Below, one piece after another: positions 1 through 5,113 of a stretch of DNA of 5,113 nucleotides. Source of the stretch: Planctomycetaceae bacterium (GTDB lineage: Bacteria > Planctomycetota > Planctomycetia > Planctomycetales > Planctomycetaceae); the NCBI GenBank assembly GCA_003445035.1, contig DLVV01000436.1, forward strand, positions 1 to 5,113, in the 5' to 3' direction. The position numbers and the translations under genes are program-made. The number at the start of each line of letters is the position of its first letter. Within the stretch, counting starts at the first letter, position 1. A model generated the notes under the pieces. It saw nothing but the letters and a program-made list of their open reading frames with translations, had not been told where the DNA came from and did not search any database.

Positions 1-28
1 CCTTTTTATGCGATCGGCATTCCCCGAG
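1..28. other. Window edge downstream of the sigma factor gene; no feature
   Basis: These 28 bases follow the sigma factor stop codon on the minus strand. Read on that strand they contain one ATG that meets a TAA after four codons, so no following gene starts here. A short inverted repeat (ATGC at 8-11, GCAT at 17-20) is followed on the minus strand by an A-run rather than a T-run, so it does not read as an intrinsic terminator for the sigma gene. Confidence 0.5.
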
Positions 29-676
29 TCAACTTGAAGCCGAATTCTCCAGTTGACCCTTCAAACGCCGTAATGCTCGCAGATGCCGCATTCCGGCCGC
101 TGCAGGCGACAAACCCAGTGCCTCGGCGGCTTCGGTGTTGGTAAGTTGTTCGAAGTACCTCATCAGCAGGATCTCGCGGTCATCCTCGACCAGGTCTTCG
201 ATCGCTTCGTGAAACCGCAATTGCAGTTCCCGTCGGATCGAAGCGGCGGCCGGTGTCAATTCGGCATCGGCCAGCCGTGCCACCAAGTCCAGGGAGCTCT
301 GATCCGAGTGAGCCCGGGCCGCCAGGGGTCGCTCACGATCGACGCTGCGTCGCTGGGCCTTCCGGTGGCGGCGGTGCATATCGATCAGGCGGTCGCGGGC
401 AAGTTGTCGCAGCCACAGATGAAAGGGAAGAGTGGGCTGGGCAAGATATTTTCCGAGTCGGTTCGAAGCTTCCAGCAGCACATCCTGGACCACATCGCTG
501 GCGTCGACACGGCGACCGATCGCCCGGTCCATACGATGATGAACCAGTTTTCGCAGCGCATCACGATGGCGGTCCATCAGTCCCTCGACGGCATCCTGGT
601 CGCCGTCTCTCGCCGCGGAAAGCAATTCCCGGGTACGTTCCGAGTCGGGCCAGATACGTTGAGAATTGGTTGACAT
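29..676 (-). CDS. ECF-type RNA polymerase sigma factor (sigma-70 family)
   Basis: A 215-residue protein with the two-domain plan of an ECF sigma factor, which would direct core RNA polymerase to a dedicated promoter set in the cytoplasm. Region 2 spans about residues 33-105. It includes the core-binding stretch DASDVVQDVLLEA (58-70) and the promoter-melting/-10 recognition stretch around WLRQLARDRLIDMHRRHR (88-105). A variable, charged linker covers about 106-147. Region 4 spans about 148-209, with DDREILLMRYFEQLT (165-179) leading into the helix-turn-helix TEAAEALGLSPAAAGMRHLR (181-200). There is no region 1.1 or 3, and no C-terminal extension. The ATG at 676 gives the expected short N-terminus. 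It lies 21 bp after the stop of the upstream gene, which suggests co-transcription, and no Shine-Dalgarno sequence is visible (CGGCCACTTTTC precedes the ATG). No recognisable anti-sigma gene is in view, although the downstream side is cut off. The ECF subgroup and the regulon cannot be told from the sequence. Confidence 0.93.
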   Translation of the reverse strand: MSTNSQRIWPDSERTRELLSAARDGDQDAVEGLMDRHRDALRKLVHHRMDRAIGRRVDASDVVQDVLLEASNRLGKYLAQPTLPFHLWLRQLARDRLIDMHRRHRKAQRRSVDRERPLAARAHSDQSSLDLVARLADAELTPAAASIRRELQLRFHEAIEDLVEDDREILLMRYFEQLTNTEAAEALGLSPAAAGMRHLRALRRLKGQLENSASS

Positions 677-697
677 GAAAAGTGGCCGAGCGGGTTA

Positions 698-1108
698 CTA
701 ATCGGTCTCCGGTCTCACGCATCCCTGTCCAGCAACTTCCGGGGGCAGGCCCGTATCGACATCGGGAACGACGTCCTCGAGCCGGTAATCATCGATCGCC
801 AGTCCCTCGACGGCCACTTCCTGCAGCCTCTGCCAGCCGCGAGTCACCAGGTCCTCGCGTCGGGTCACGTCCTCGGAGTCGAGTTGCCGCTTGTCGAACG
901 GCCCCTCGATCGACATCGGTTCGAAACGCTCGTCGATAATGAACTGTGCCTGCACGGGGTTGCACCGCACGTGCCGCTCGGGCTCGATGGTCAACGCCGA
1001 CGCCGGCAGTTCGCCGATCACAAACGACAGGTACAGATCGCTCTCGTGGATCTCGTCAACCGGCGATCCACAGACCTCACAGAGATATCCTTCGTCACAA
1101 CGGGCCAT
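698..1108 (-). CDS. Conserved hypothetical protein, small Cys/His-rich, probable zinc-binding
   Basis: A 136-residue soluble protein without signal peptide or membrane segment. I do not know its function. It begins MARCDEGYLCEVCG and holds four cysteines in the N-terminal half. C10-x2-C13 and H46-x2-C49 could form a Cys3His zinc site, with C4 spare. The C-terminal half is acidic and mostly helical-looking (RQLDSEDVTRREDLVTRGWQ, 74-93), followed by a Pro/Asp-rich tail with one late Cys. I recall similar short proteins starting MARC-x-GYLCEVCG in planctomycete genomes, but cannot verify this here. An in-frame ATG at 1138 would add ten residues ([10 protein letters not shown]). I prefer 1108 because the consensus-like -10 element (1115-1120) falls inside that extension and because the recalled relatives start at MARC. 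The sigma factor gene follows after 21 bp on the same strand, so the two probably form an operon with this gene first. Regulatory or redox/zinc-sensing roles are possible but unproven. Confidence 0.8.
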   Translation of the reverse strand: MARCDEGYLCEVCGSPVDEIHESDLYLSFVIGELPASALTIEPERHVRCNPVQAQFIIDERFEPMSIEGPFDKRQLDSEDVTRREDLVTRGWQRLQEVAVEGLAIDDYRLEDVVPDVDTGLPPEVAGQGCVRPETD

Positions 1109-1114
1109 GGGAAC

Positions 1115-1120
1115 ATTGTA
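1115..1120 (-). promoter_or_regulatory. Probable -10 element (TACAAT) for the hypothetical-sigma operon
   Basis: Read on the minus strand, TACAAT matches the housekeeping -10 consensus TATAAT at five of six positions. Six bases (GTTCCC) separate it from the ATG at 1108, so transcription would begin at or within a base or two of the A of the start codon, giving a leaderless message. The upstream hexamer at 17-bp spacing is CTCTTA, a poor -35. TTGACC occurs on the minus strand at 1170-1175 but is far too distant to pair with this -10. Confidence 0.5.
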
Positions 1121-1165
1121 GCGGCAAAAGCCCGACATAAGAGGGGGGCGAGGGCGGGAACTGGC

Positions 1166-1180
1166 GGGTGGTCAACACCC
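1166..1180. repeat. Short inverted repeat GGGTG-N5-CACCC
   Basis: Perfect 5-bp arms (1166-1170 and 1176-1180) flank the loop GTCAA. It lies in the middle of the divergent intergenic region, 61 bp before the pump ATG and 57 bp before the ATG of the minus-strand operon, a plausible place for an operator. Arms this short occur often by chance in GC-rich DNA, so this is only a candidate. Confidence 0.3.
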
Positions 1181-1185
1181 AGAAC

Positions 1186-1196
1186 GTGTGCCACAC
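1186..1196. repeat. 11-bp palindrome GTGTGcCACAC
   Basis: Perfect 5-bp arms are separated by one base, centred at 1191, only 5 bp beyond the neighbouring GGGTG/CACCC repeat. The tight spacing resembles a half-site pair for a dimeric regulator more than an RNA hairpin, because a one-base loop cannot fold. It lies upstream of the pump gene's ATG and could be an operator. No regulator gene with a known matching site is visible in the window. Confidence 0.3.
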
Positions 1197-1197
1197 T

Positions 1198-1204
1198 GGA
1201 GGAG
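1198..1204 (+). promoter_or_regulatory. Shine-Dalgarno-like GGAGGAG without a start at the normal distance
   Basis: This is a near-perfect anti-16S complement, yet the next in-frame start codon, the pump ATG at 1242, is 37 bases beyond its end. No ATG, GTG or TTG follows within 4-15 bases in any frame. A GTG at 1188 lies upstream of it and would make it coding sequence (Trp-Arg-Ser). It is either fortuitous or a standby ribosome site. It does not define a conventional start. Confidence 0.3.
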
Positions 1205-1241
1205 TCCGTTCTTTTCGCTCTTCTCGCCGGCTGACCTCGCG

Positions 1242-4200
1242 ATGTCGCTCGCTCGTTTCAGCGTCAACAACCGCGTCCTGGTCAACATGCTGATGCTGGT
1301 GATCCTGATGGCCGGCGGGATCTTCGCGTTCACCCTGGTCCGCGAGTTCTTTCCCGAATCGCGACCGGACAAGGTGATGATCACGGCCGTCTACCCGGGC
1401 CAGCAACCCGAGGAAGTGGAAAAATCGGTCACGATCAAGGTCGAGGAGGCGGTTCACGACATCGAGGGGATCGAGAAGGTCGACTCGACGGTCTCTGAAG
1501 GCGTGAGCATGACGACGCTGACGCTCTACAGCGACGTCGAGGACATCAACGTGGTGGTCCAGGAGGTCAAGAGCGAGGTCGACGCGTTGGCCGACCTGCC
1601 CGAAGACGTCGAGCGAGTGACCATCAACAAGCTCGAACCCCGGCTCCCGGTCATCAGCGTTGCGCTTTACGGGGAGGGTTCGGAAGCCGAGTTGAAACGG
1701 GCGGTCAAAAGACTGCGGGACGACCTGTTGCTGTTGCCGGGCGTCAGCGACGTGCAGTTGTCCGGAATCCGCAGCGACGAGATCAGTATCGAGCTGAAAC
1801 CGCTGAAGCTGCTCGAATACGACATCACCTTCGACGAGGTGGCCACGGCCATTCGCGGCGTCAACATCGACGTCTCCAGCGGGCAGCTCAAGGGCAACCG
1901 CCTGACGGTTTCTGTCCGCATGCTCGGCGAAGAACGTCGCGGCATCGATCTCGAGAACATCGTCATCCGCAGCGACCCCGACGGGCGGAAGGTGCAGTTG
2001 AAGGAGCTGGCCACGGTCCGGGACGGGTTCGTCGAGAGTGATCTCGAGAGCTATTTCAACGGCGAACCGGCGGCCCACTGCATTGTCTACAAGACCCCCA
2101 GCCAGGACGCGATTCAGATCTCGCGGCTGGTCAAGGCCTACGTCAAGGGGAAGCTCGGTGCGACGTTCGATCCATTCGGGTTCCAGCAGATCTCCCAGGC
2201 GCCCTGGTACCAGAAGCCGGTCTCGACGGTCGGCAGTGGCCTGACATGGTTGATGACGATCGTCAGCGGCCGGGGTGACCCCAGGACGATCTACGAACAG
2301 AGTGCCTCTCAACCGTTCGAGCACCAGTTCCAGGTCGCACTGCACACCGACCTGGCGCGGTTCATCGAGGGTCGGCTGGATTTGATGACTCGCAACGGCC
2401 GGGCCGGCCTGGTCCTGGTGCTGATCAGCCTGATGCTGTTCCTCAACTGGCGGGTGGCGATCTGGGTCGCCGCCGGGCTGGTGGTGTCGTTCCTGGGAAC
2501 ATTCATCGTGCTGTGGGCCATGGGCGAGACCATCAACCTGCTGAGCATGTTCGGGTTGATCATCGTGCTGGGGATCATCGTCGACGACGCGATCATCATC
2601 GGTGAGAACATCTATCGGCACGTCGAGGAGGGGATGCCGTCCCGGGAGGCTGCGGTGCGCGGTACCGACGAGGTGGCCTGGCCGGTCTGCGTCACGATCA
2701 TGACGACCATCGCCGCATTCGCCCCGCTGCTGTTCATCCAGGGCCAGATCGGGGACTTCATGCGGGTCCTGCCGATCGTCGTACTGGCGGCACTGACCGT
2801 TTCACTGGTGGAAGCCCTGGTGATCCTGCCGGCGCACCTGTCCCATATCAAGACGACTTCCCCGTCCACCAACCTCTCCGGCTGGCGACGGGTGCTGAAA
2901 TCCCTTGCCGCCGCACCCGACCAGTTGATGAGGGGCCGGTTGCAGGACTTCTACGAACGACTGCTGCGTGTCGCCCTGAGGTGGCGGTACGTCACGCTGG
3001 CCCTGGCGTTCTCGACTGTGGTCGCCAGTTTCGGGCTGATCGCCGGCGGGATCGTCGACCTGGTCTTCATCCAGAAGATGGACAGCGAGACGTTGATGTG
3101 CGGGGTCGAGATGCCGGTGGGCACCGTCGTCAGCCAGACCCGCGAGCAGGTCAAGCGGGTCAACGACTTCGCGCTGACTCTGCCGGAGGTGAAAAACGTC
3201 CAGATGTTCGTCGCCATGCAGATGGACATCAAGGGGGGTGGCGGAGCCGAAATGCAGTCGCATCTCGGCCAGCTGATCCTCGAGTTGAAAGCCGCCGACG
3301 AACGAGAACTTGATGACGAGCGGTCCAGCGATGAACTGCTGGTCGAACTCCGCGAGTTCGCTCGAACGCTGCAGGGAGTCAACTCGGTCAACTGGGACGC
3401 GATGAACGGGGGGCCCGGCGGACGAGACATCCACATCAAGGTCTCGGGACCGAACTTCGAGGAACTGGTCCAGGTCGGTGAGGACCTGCAACGGACGCTC
3501 GATTCCTACACCGGGGTCTTCGACCTCGACGACGACCACGACGAGGGCAAGCGGGAAATGACCCTGCGGCTGAAGGAATCCGCACGGCCAACCGGGATCG
3601 ACGAAAACCGGCTGGGCAGCCACGTCCGCAGCGCTCTCTACGGCCGCGAATCTCACCGGATCAGTCGCAACCGGGAGGACATCCGGGTGATGGTGCGGTA
3701 CCCGGAGATCTTCCGGGAGAGCCTGTTTCACCTGGAGTCGATGTGGATCCCCACCGCGATGATCTCGGGCCAACGTGGCTGGGTGCCGTTGCACGAGGTG
3801 GCCCGGCTGGAGCCCGGTGAAGGCTTCACCGCGGTGCACCGCAGCCAGAGGCAGCGGGCGGTGTCGGTCTACGGAGCCGTCGACACCGATGTGGCCGATT
3901 CGTCGGTCGTGCTCGGACGGGTTCGCGAGGACTTCGACCGCAACATCGCACCCAATTACCCCGACGTCCGCATCGAGTTCCTGGGGAACTTCGAGGAACG
4001 GACCAAGGCGTTCGGCAGCCTCTGGATCGCTTTCCCCGTGGTGCTGGTGCTGATCTATATGATGCTGGCCGGCCTGTTTCGCAGTTACGCCCAGCCGATC
4101 GTGGTCATGGCGGCCATCCCCTTCGGCCTGCTGGGAGCCATCGTCGGACACTGGATCACCGGCAACCCGATCACGATTCTCAGCGAAATCGGCTTTGTCG

Positions 4201-4550
4201 CCCTGGCCGGAATCCTGGTCAACGACAGCCTGATCCTGGTCGACTTCATCAACCGGCGGATCCGTGACGGCGCGGATCCCTTCGAAGCCAGTGTCACAGG
4301 GGCCCGCTCGCGACTGCGGGCCATCCTGCTGACCACCCTGACGACCGCATCAGGGCTGACGCCCCTGATGTTCGAGACCAGCTTCCAGGCCAAGTTCCTC
4401 ACCCCGATGGCCGTGACGCTGACCTTCGGACTGATCTTCGCCACGGCACTGACGCTGGTGATCGTGCCGTCGCTGAACCTGGTCTTCCTGGACGTCAAGA
4501 AACTGGCCGGCTTCGATGACCAGCCGGACCCCGGGGTCGCCGAGATCTAG
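1242..4550 (+). CDS. RND-superfamily efflux transporter, AcrB/HAE-1-like inner-membrane pump
   Basis: A complete 1102-residue proton-driven pump of the inner membrane, expected to export small molecules as a trimer with an adaptor and outer-membrane channel. The family plan is intact: TM1 at about 12-33, first periplasmic loop 34-387, TM2-TM6 about 388-530, TM7 about 583-605, second loop 606-926, TM8-TM12 about 927-1083. TM4 carries [13 protein letters not shown] with D448 and D449, equivalent to the proton-relay pair D407/D408 of E. coli AcrB. TM10 carries [17 protein letters not shown], where N994 stands where AcrB has K940. The docking-domain region retains family features such as GVSDVQLSG and VSSGQLKGN. 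The ATG at 1242 is chosen because RND proteins begin with a short M-x-L-x-R-F-S-x-x-N-R segment. A GTG at 1188 would add 18 atypical residues. No Shine-Dalgarno sequence is correctly spaced. About 50 extra residues lie before TM2. The DD-containing TM4 favours the HAE (drug/lipophile) type over heavy-metal pumps, but the substrate cannot be read from the sequence. No adaptor or channel gene is adjacent in the window. Confidence 0.95.
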   Translation: MSLARFSVNNRVLVNMLMLVILMAGGIFAFTLVREFFPESRPDKVMITAVYPGQQPEEVEKSVTIKVEEAVHDIEGIEKVDSTVSEGVSMTTLTLYSDVEDINVVVQEVKSEVDALADLPEDVERVTINKLEPRLPVISVALYGEGSEAELKRAVKRLRDDLLLLPGVSDVQLSGIRSDEISIELKPLKLLEYDITFDEVATAIRGVNIDVSSGQLKGNRLTVSVRMLGEERRGIDLENIVIRSDPDGRKVQLKELATVRDGFVESDLESYFNGEPAAHCIVYKTPSQDAIQISRLVKAYVKGKLGATFDPFGFQQISQAPWYQKPVSTVGSGLTWLMTIVSGRGDPRTIYEQSASQPFEHQFQVALHTDLARFIEGRLDLMTRNGRAGLVLVLISLMLFLNWRVAIWVAAGLVVSFLGTFIVLWAMGETINLLSMFGLIIVLGIIVDDAIIIGENIYRHVEEGMPSREAAVRGTDEVAWPVCVTIMTTIAAFAPLLFIQGQIGDFMRVLPIVVLAALTVSLVEALVILPAHLSHIKTTSPSTNLSGWRRVLKSLAAAPDQLMRGRLQDFYERLLRVALRWRYVTLALAFSTVVASFGLIAGGIVDLVFIQKMDSETLMCGVEMPVGTVVSQTREQVKRVNDFALTLPEVKNVQMFVAMQMDIKGGGGAEMQSHLGQLILELKAADERELDDERSSDELLVELREFARTLQGVNSVNWDAMNGGPGGRDIHIKVSGPNFEELVQVGEDLQRTLDSYTGVFDLDDDHDEGKREMTLRLKESARPTGIDENRLGSHVRSALYGRESHRISRNREDIRVMVRYPEIFRESLFHLESMWIPTAMISGQRGWVPLHEVARLEPGEGFTAVHRSQRQRAVSVYGAVDTDVADSSVVLGRVREDFDRNIAPNYPDVRIEFLGNFEERTKAFGSLWIAFPVVLVLIYMMLAGLFRSYAQPIVVMAAIPFGLLGAIVGHWITGNPITILSEIGFVALAGILVNDSLILVDFINRRIRDGADPFEASVTGARSRLRAILLTTLTTASGLTPLMFETSFQAKFLTPMAVTLTFGLIFATALTLVIVPSLNLVFLDVKKLAGFDDQPDPGVAEI
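2148..2324 (+). other. Insertion within the RND pump just before TM2 (about residues 303-361)
   Basis: Aligned by eye to AcrB, the family anchors on either side are the stretch around [15 protein letters not shown] (287-301) and [12 protein letters not shown] (368-379). In AcrB about 29 residues join the equivalent points. Here about 80 do, so roughly 50 are extra, which accounts for almost all of the difference in length (1102 versus 1049). The insert contains an aromatic/Gln-rich part ([13 protein letters not shown], 312-324), a hydrophobic stretch ([12 protein letters not shown], 330-341) and a polar part ([14 protein letters not shown], 344-357). By analogy with AcrB it would emerge from the porter domain close to the outer face of the membrane. 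I have an uncertain memory of comparable inserts in other planctomycete RND proteins. Confidence 0.65.
4547..4550. other. CTAG palindrome providing the stop codons of both convergent genes
   Basis: The pump gene ends with TAG at 4548-4550, and the minus-strand gene ends with TAG read from 4549 back to 4547. The two coding regions therefore overlap tail to tail by four bases on the self-complementary CTAG. No intergenic space is left for a conventional bidirectional terminator, so each transcript must end inside the other gene or by a factor-dependent route. Confidence 0.9.
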
Positions 4551-5113
4551 TACGTCCAGTTGATCGAGAAGCTGTAGTTCTCGGTCCAGAAACTCGTACG
4601 CTTGGTGTCGATGGAGGGGAACAGGCCCTCCGACGGGTTTCCTGCCCAGTAGATGCTCCCGAAGGGCCGGGCCACGTGGCCGACGAACAGCAGCGTGTAA
4701 CCGAAGCGGAACCGGGCCTCGCTGAGAATCGTCGAACGACGCAGGATCGGGATATGGGCGAACAGAGGTGCCTCGGCAAAGAGGGACTGTTCGATGATCT
4801 CCGAGACGTGGGAGTGCCGGTCGCGGTCACTGAACCGGTTCGGCTGGGGATCCCCCGGCGTGGACACATTGAAGTCGGCTTGGCGGGTCACGAGCCCGAT
4901 GTTATTGCCCTTCAGACGCATCCGCTCGCTGTTGGCCGCCACCGCCAGCTTGGTCTGTCCCCACAGCTTGAACTTCTCGCCACCCAGATCGTACCTCAAC
5001 CCGACCTCCGGTCCGATCAGGTCACTGCGTGACACGTTGCTCAACGTTGAGGTCAACGGATACATCGAGGGGTCGTTGTAGATGACGAAGCGGAACTCTT
5101 CGTCAGCACCACC
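4547..5113 (-). CDS. BBP7-like outer-membrane beta-barrel protein, C-terminal part (5' end beyond the window)
   Basis: The reading frame is open to the right edge, giving 188 residues of C-terminus. An internal ATG at 5065 is unlikely to be the start because sixteen codons upstream of it remain open and read sensibly ([16 protein letters not shown]). The sequence resembles the C-terminal half of the BBP7 family, cell-envelope beta-barrel proteins expanded in planctomycetes. Recognisable parts are [20 protein letters not shown], with the alternating pattern of barrel strands, then [17 protein letters not shown], and near the end [19 protein letters not shown]. The protein ends [10 protein letters not shown], an amphipathic strand with a C-terminal aromatic residue, as expected of the signal recognised by the outer-membrane assembly machinery. 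The signal peptide and N-terminal half are not in view. Its role is unknown; structural or porin-like functions are possible. It is convergent with the pump gene, so the two are not an operon, and it should not be taken for the pump's TolC-type channel. Confidence 0.8.
   Translation of the reverse strand, partial: GGADEEFRFVIYNDPSMYPLTSTLSNVSRSDLIGPEVGLRYDLGGEKFKLWGQTKLAVAANSERMRLKGNNIGLVTRQADFNVSTPGDPQPNRFSDRDRHSHVSEIIEQSLFAEAPLFAHIPILRRSTILSEARFRFGYTLLFVGHVARPFGSIYWAGNPSEGLFPSIDTKRTSFWTENYSFSINWTY

Larger units (their letters stand above)
1109..1241. promoter_or_regulatory. Divergent intergenic region between the hypothetical/sigma operon and the RND gene
   Basis: This 133-bp stretch separates two divergent start codons, so it must hold the promoter of the minus-strand pair and most likely that of the pump gene. 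The minus-strand promoter is visible (-10 at 1115-1120). I could not find a convincing -35/-10 pair for the plus strand. A GGAACT at 1157-1162 resembles an ECF-type -35, but no matching -10 lies 16-17 bp further on. The centre is G-rich (1141-1168) and is followed by two small inverted repeats, a Shine-Dalgarno-like motif and a pyrimidine-rich stretch (1206-1225) leading to the pump ATG. Confidence 0.6.

Noticed and set aside
1..28. Possible intrinsic terminator for the sigma gene (ATGC/GCAT hairpin near a homopolymer run)
   Set aside because: The stem is only four base pairs, and the run after it on the transcribed strand is A, not T.
83..673. Plus-strand open frame of 196 codons across the sigma factor gene
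   Set aside because: It is antisense to a well-defined ECF sigma factor with both regions intact, and it shows no family motif of its own.
1188..1241. GTG start 18 codons upstream of the chosen RND start
   Set aside because: The extra residues ([18 protein letters not shown]) do not resemble an RND N-terminus, while the family start pattern begins exactly at the ATG at 1242. No ribosome-binding site precedes the GTG.
1095..2621. Long minus-strand open frame (508 codons) opposite the start of the RND gene
   Set aside because: Its translation is dominated by Asp, His, Gln, Arg and Val with no recognisable domain, which is the usual composition of the antisense of a GC-rich gene. The opposite strand encodes a clear RND protein throughout.
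3515..3546. Asp/His-rich stretch in the RND pump ([10 protein letters not shown]) considered as a metal-binding insertion
   Set aside because: It aligns with the normal RND segment of the second periplasmic loop, where a D-D-x-x-x-G-K pattern precedes a beta-strand. It is not an insertion, and nothing else points to metal export.
2802..4151. Long minus-strand open frame (449 codons) opposite the second half of the RND gene
   Set aside because: It has the same His/Asp/Gln/Val-rich low-information composition and lies wholly within the conserved RND coding region. It is explained by third-position GC bias.
4495..4869. Minus-strand frame of 124 codons overlapping the BBP7-like gene
   Set aside because: It is Arg/Ser/Pro/Thr-rich, without a domain, and overlaps a frame with clear beta-barrel character.

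Overview
The window looks like a chromosomal segment of a GC-rich planctomycete (phylum Planctomycetota, possibly Pirellulales-like). Three things suggest this. The last gene is the C-terminal part of a protein resembling the planctomycete BBP7-type outer-membrane beta-barrel family. The first gene is an ECF-type sigma factor of the style abundant in this phylum. None of the three visible start codons has a properly spaced Shine-Dalgarno sequence. The assignment rests on remembered family resemblance, not on a database search.

Layout. Bases 29-1108 hold two minus-strand genes, apparently one transcription unit. The first, at 698-1108, encodes a small Cys/His-rich protein of unknown function that looks zinc-binding. 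After a 21-bp gap it is followed by an ECF-type sigma factor at 29-676. Bases 1109-1241 form a 133-bp divergent intergenic region. It carries a good -10 hexamer (TACAAT on the minus strand) placed so that the small protein's mRNA would be leaderless or nearly so. It also has two short inverted repeats and a Shine-Dalgarno-like GGAGGAG that serves no visible start. Bases 1242-4550 encode a complete RND-superfamily efflux pump subunit of 1102 residues. Bases 4547-5113 hold the 3' part of the BBP7-like gene, convergent with the pump gene and running off the right edge.

How the genes relate. The RND pump is the only plus-strand gene visible and has no periplasmic adaptor or TolC-like channel gene beside it in this window, so any tripartite partners must be encoded elsewhere. 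The pump is about 50 residues longer than E. coli AcrB. Nearly all of the excess sits in one insertion just before TM2. The pump and BBP7-like genes meet tail to tail on the palindrome CTAG, which supplies the TAG stop of both. The sigma factor might control a neighbour, but nothing in the sequence shows its target.

No tRNA, rRNA, CRISPR array, insertion sequence or phage gene was seen. Most of the window is ordinary. The points most worth a second look are the pump insertion, the shared stop palindrome, the leaderless-type promoter and the sigma/zinc-ribbon-like gene pair.
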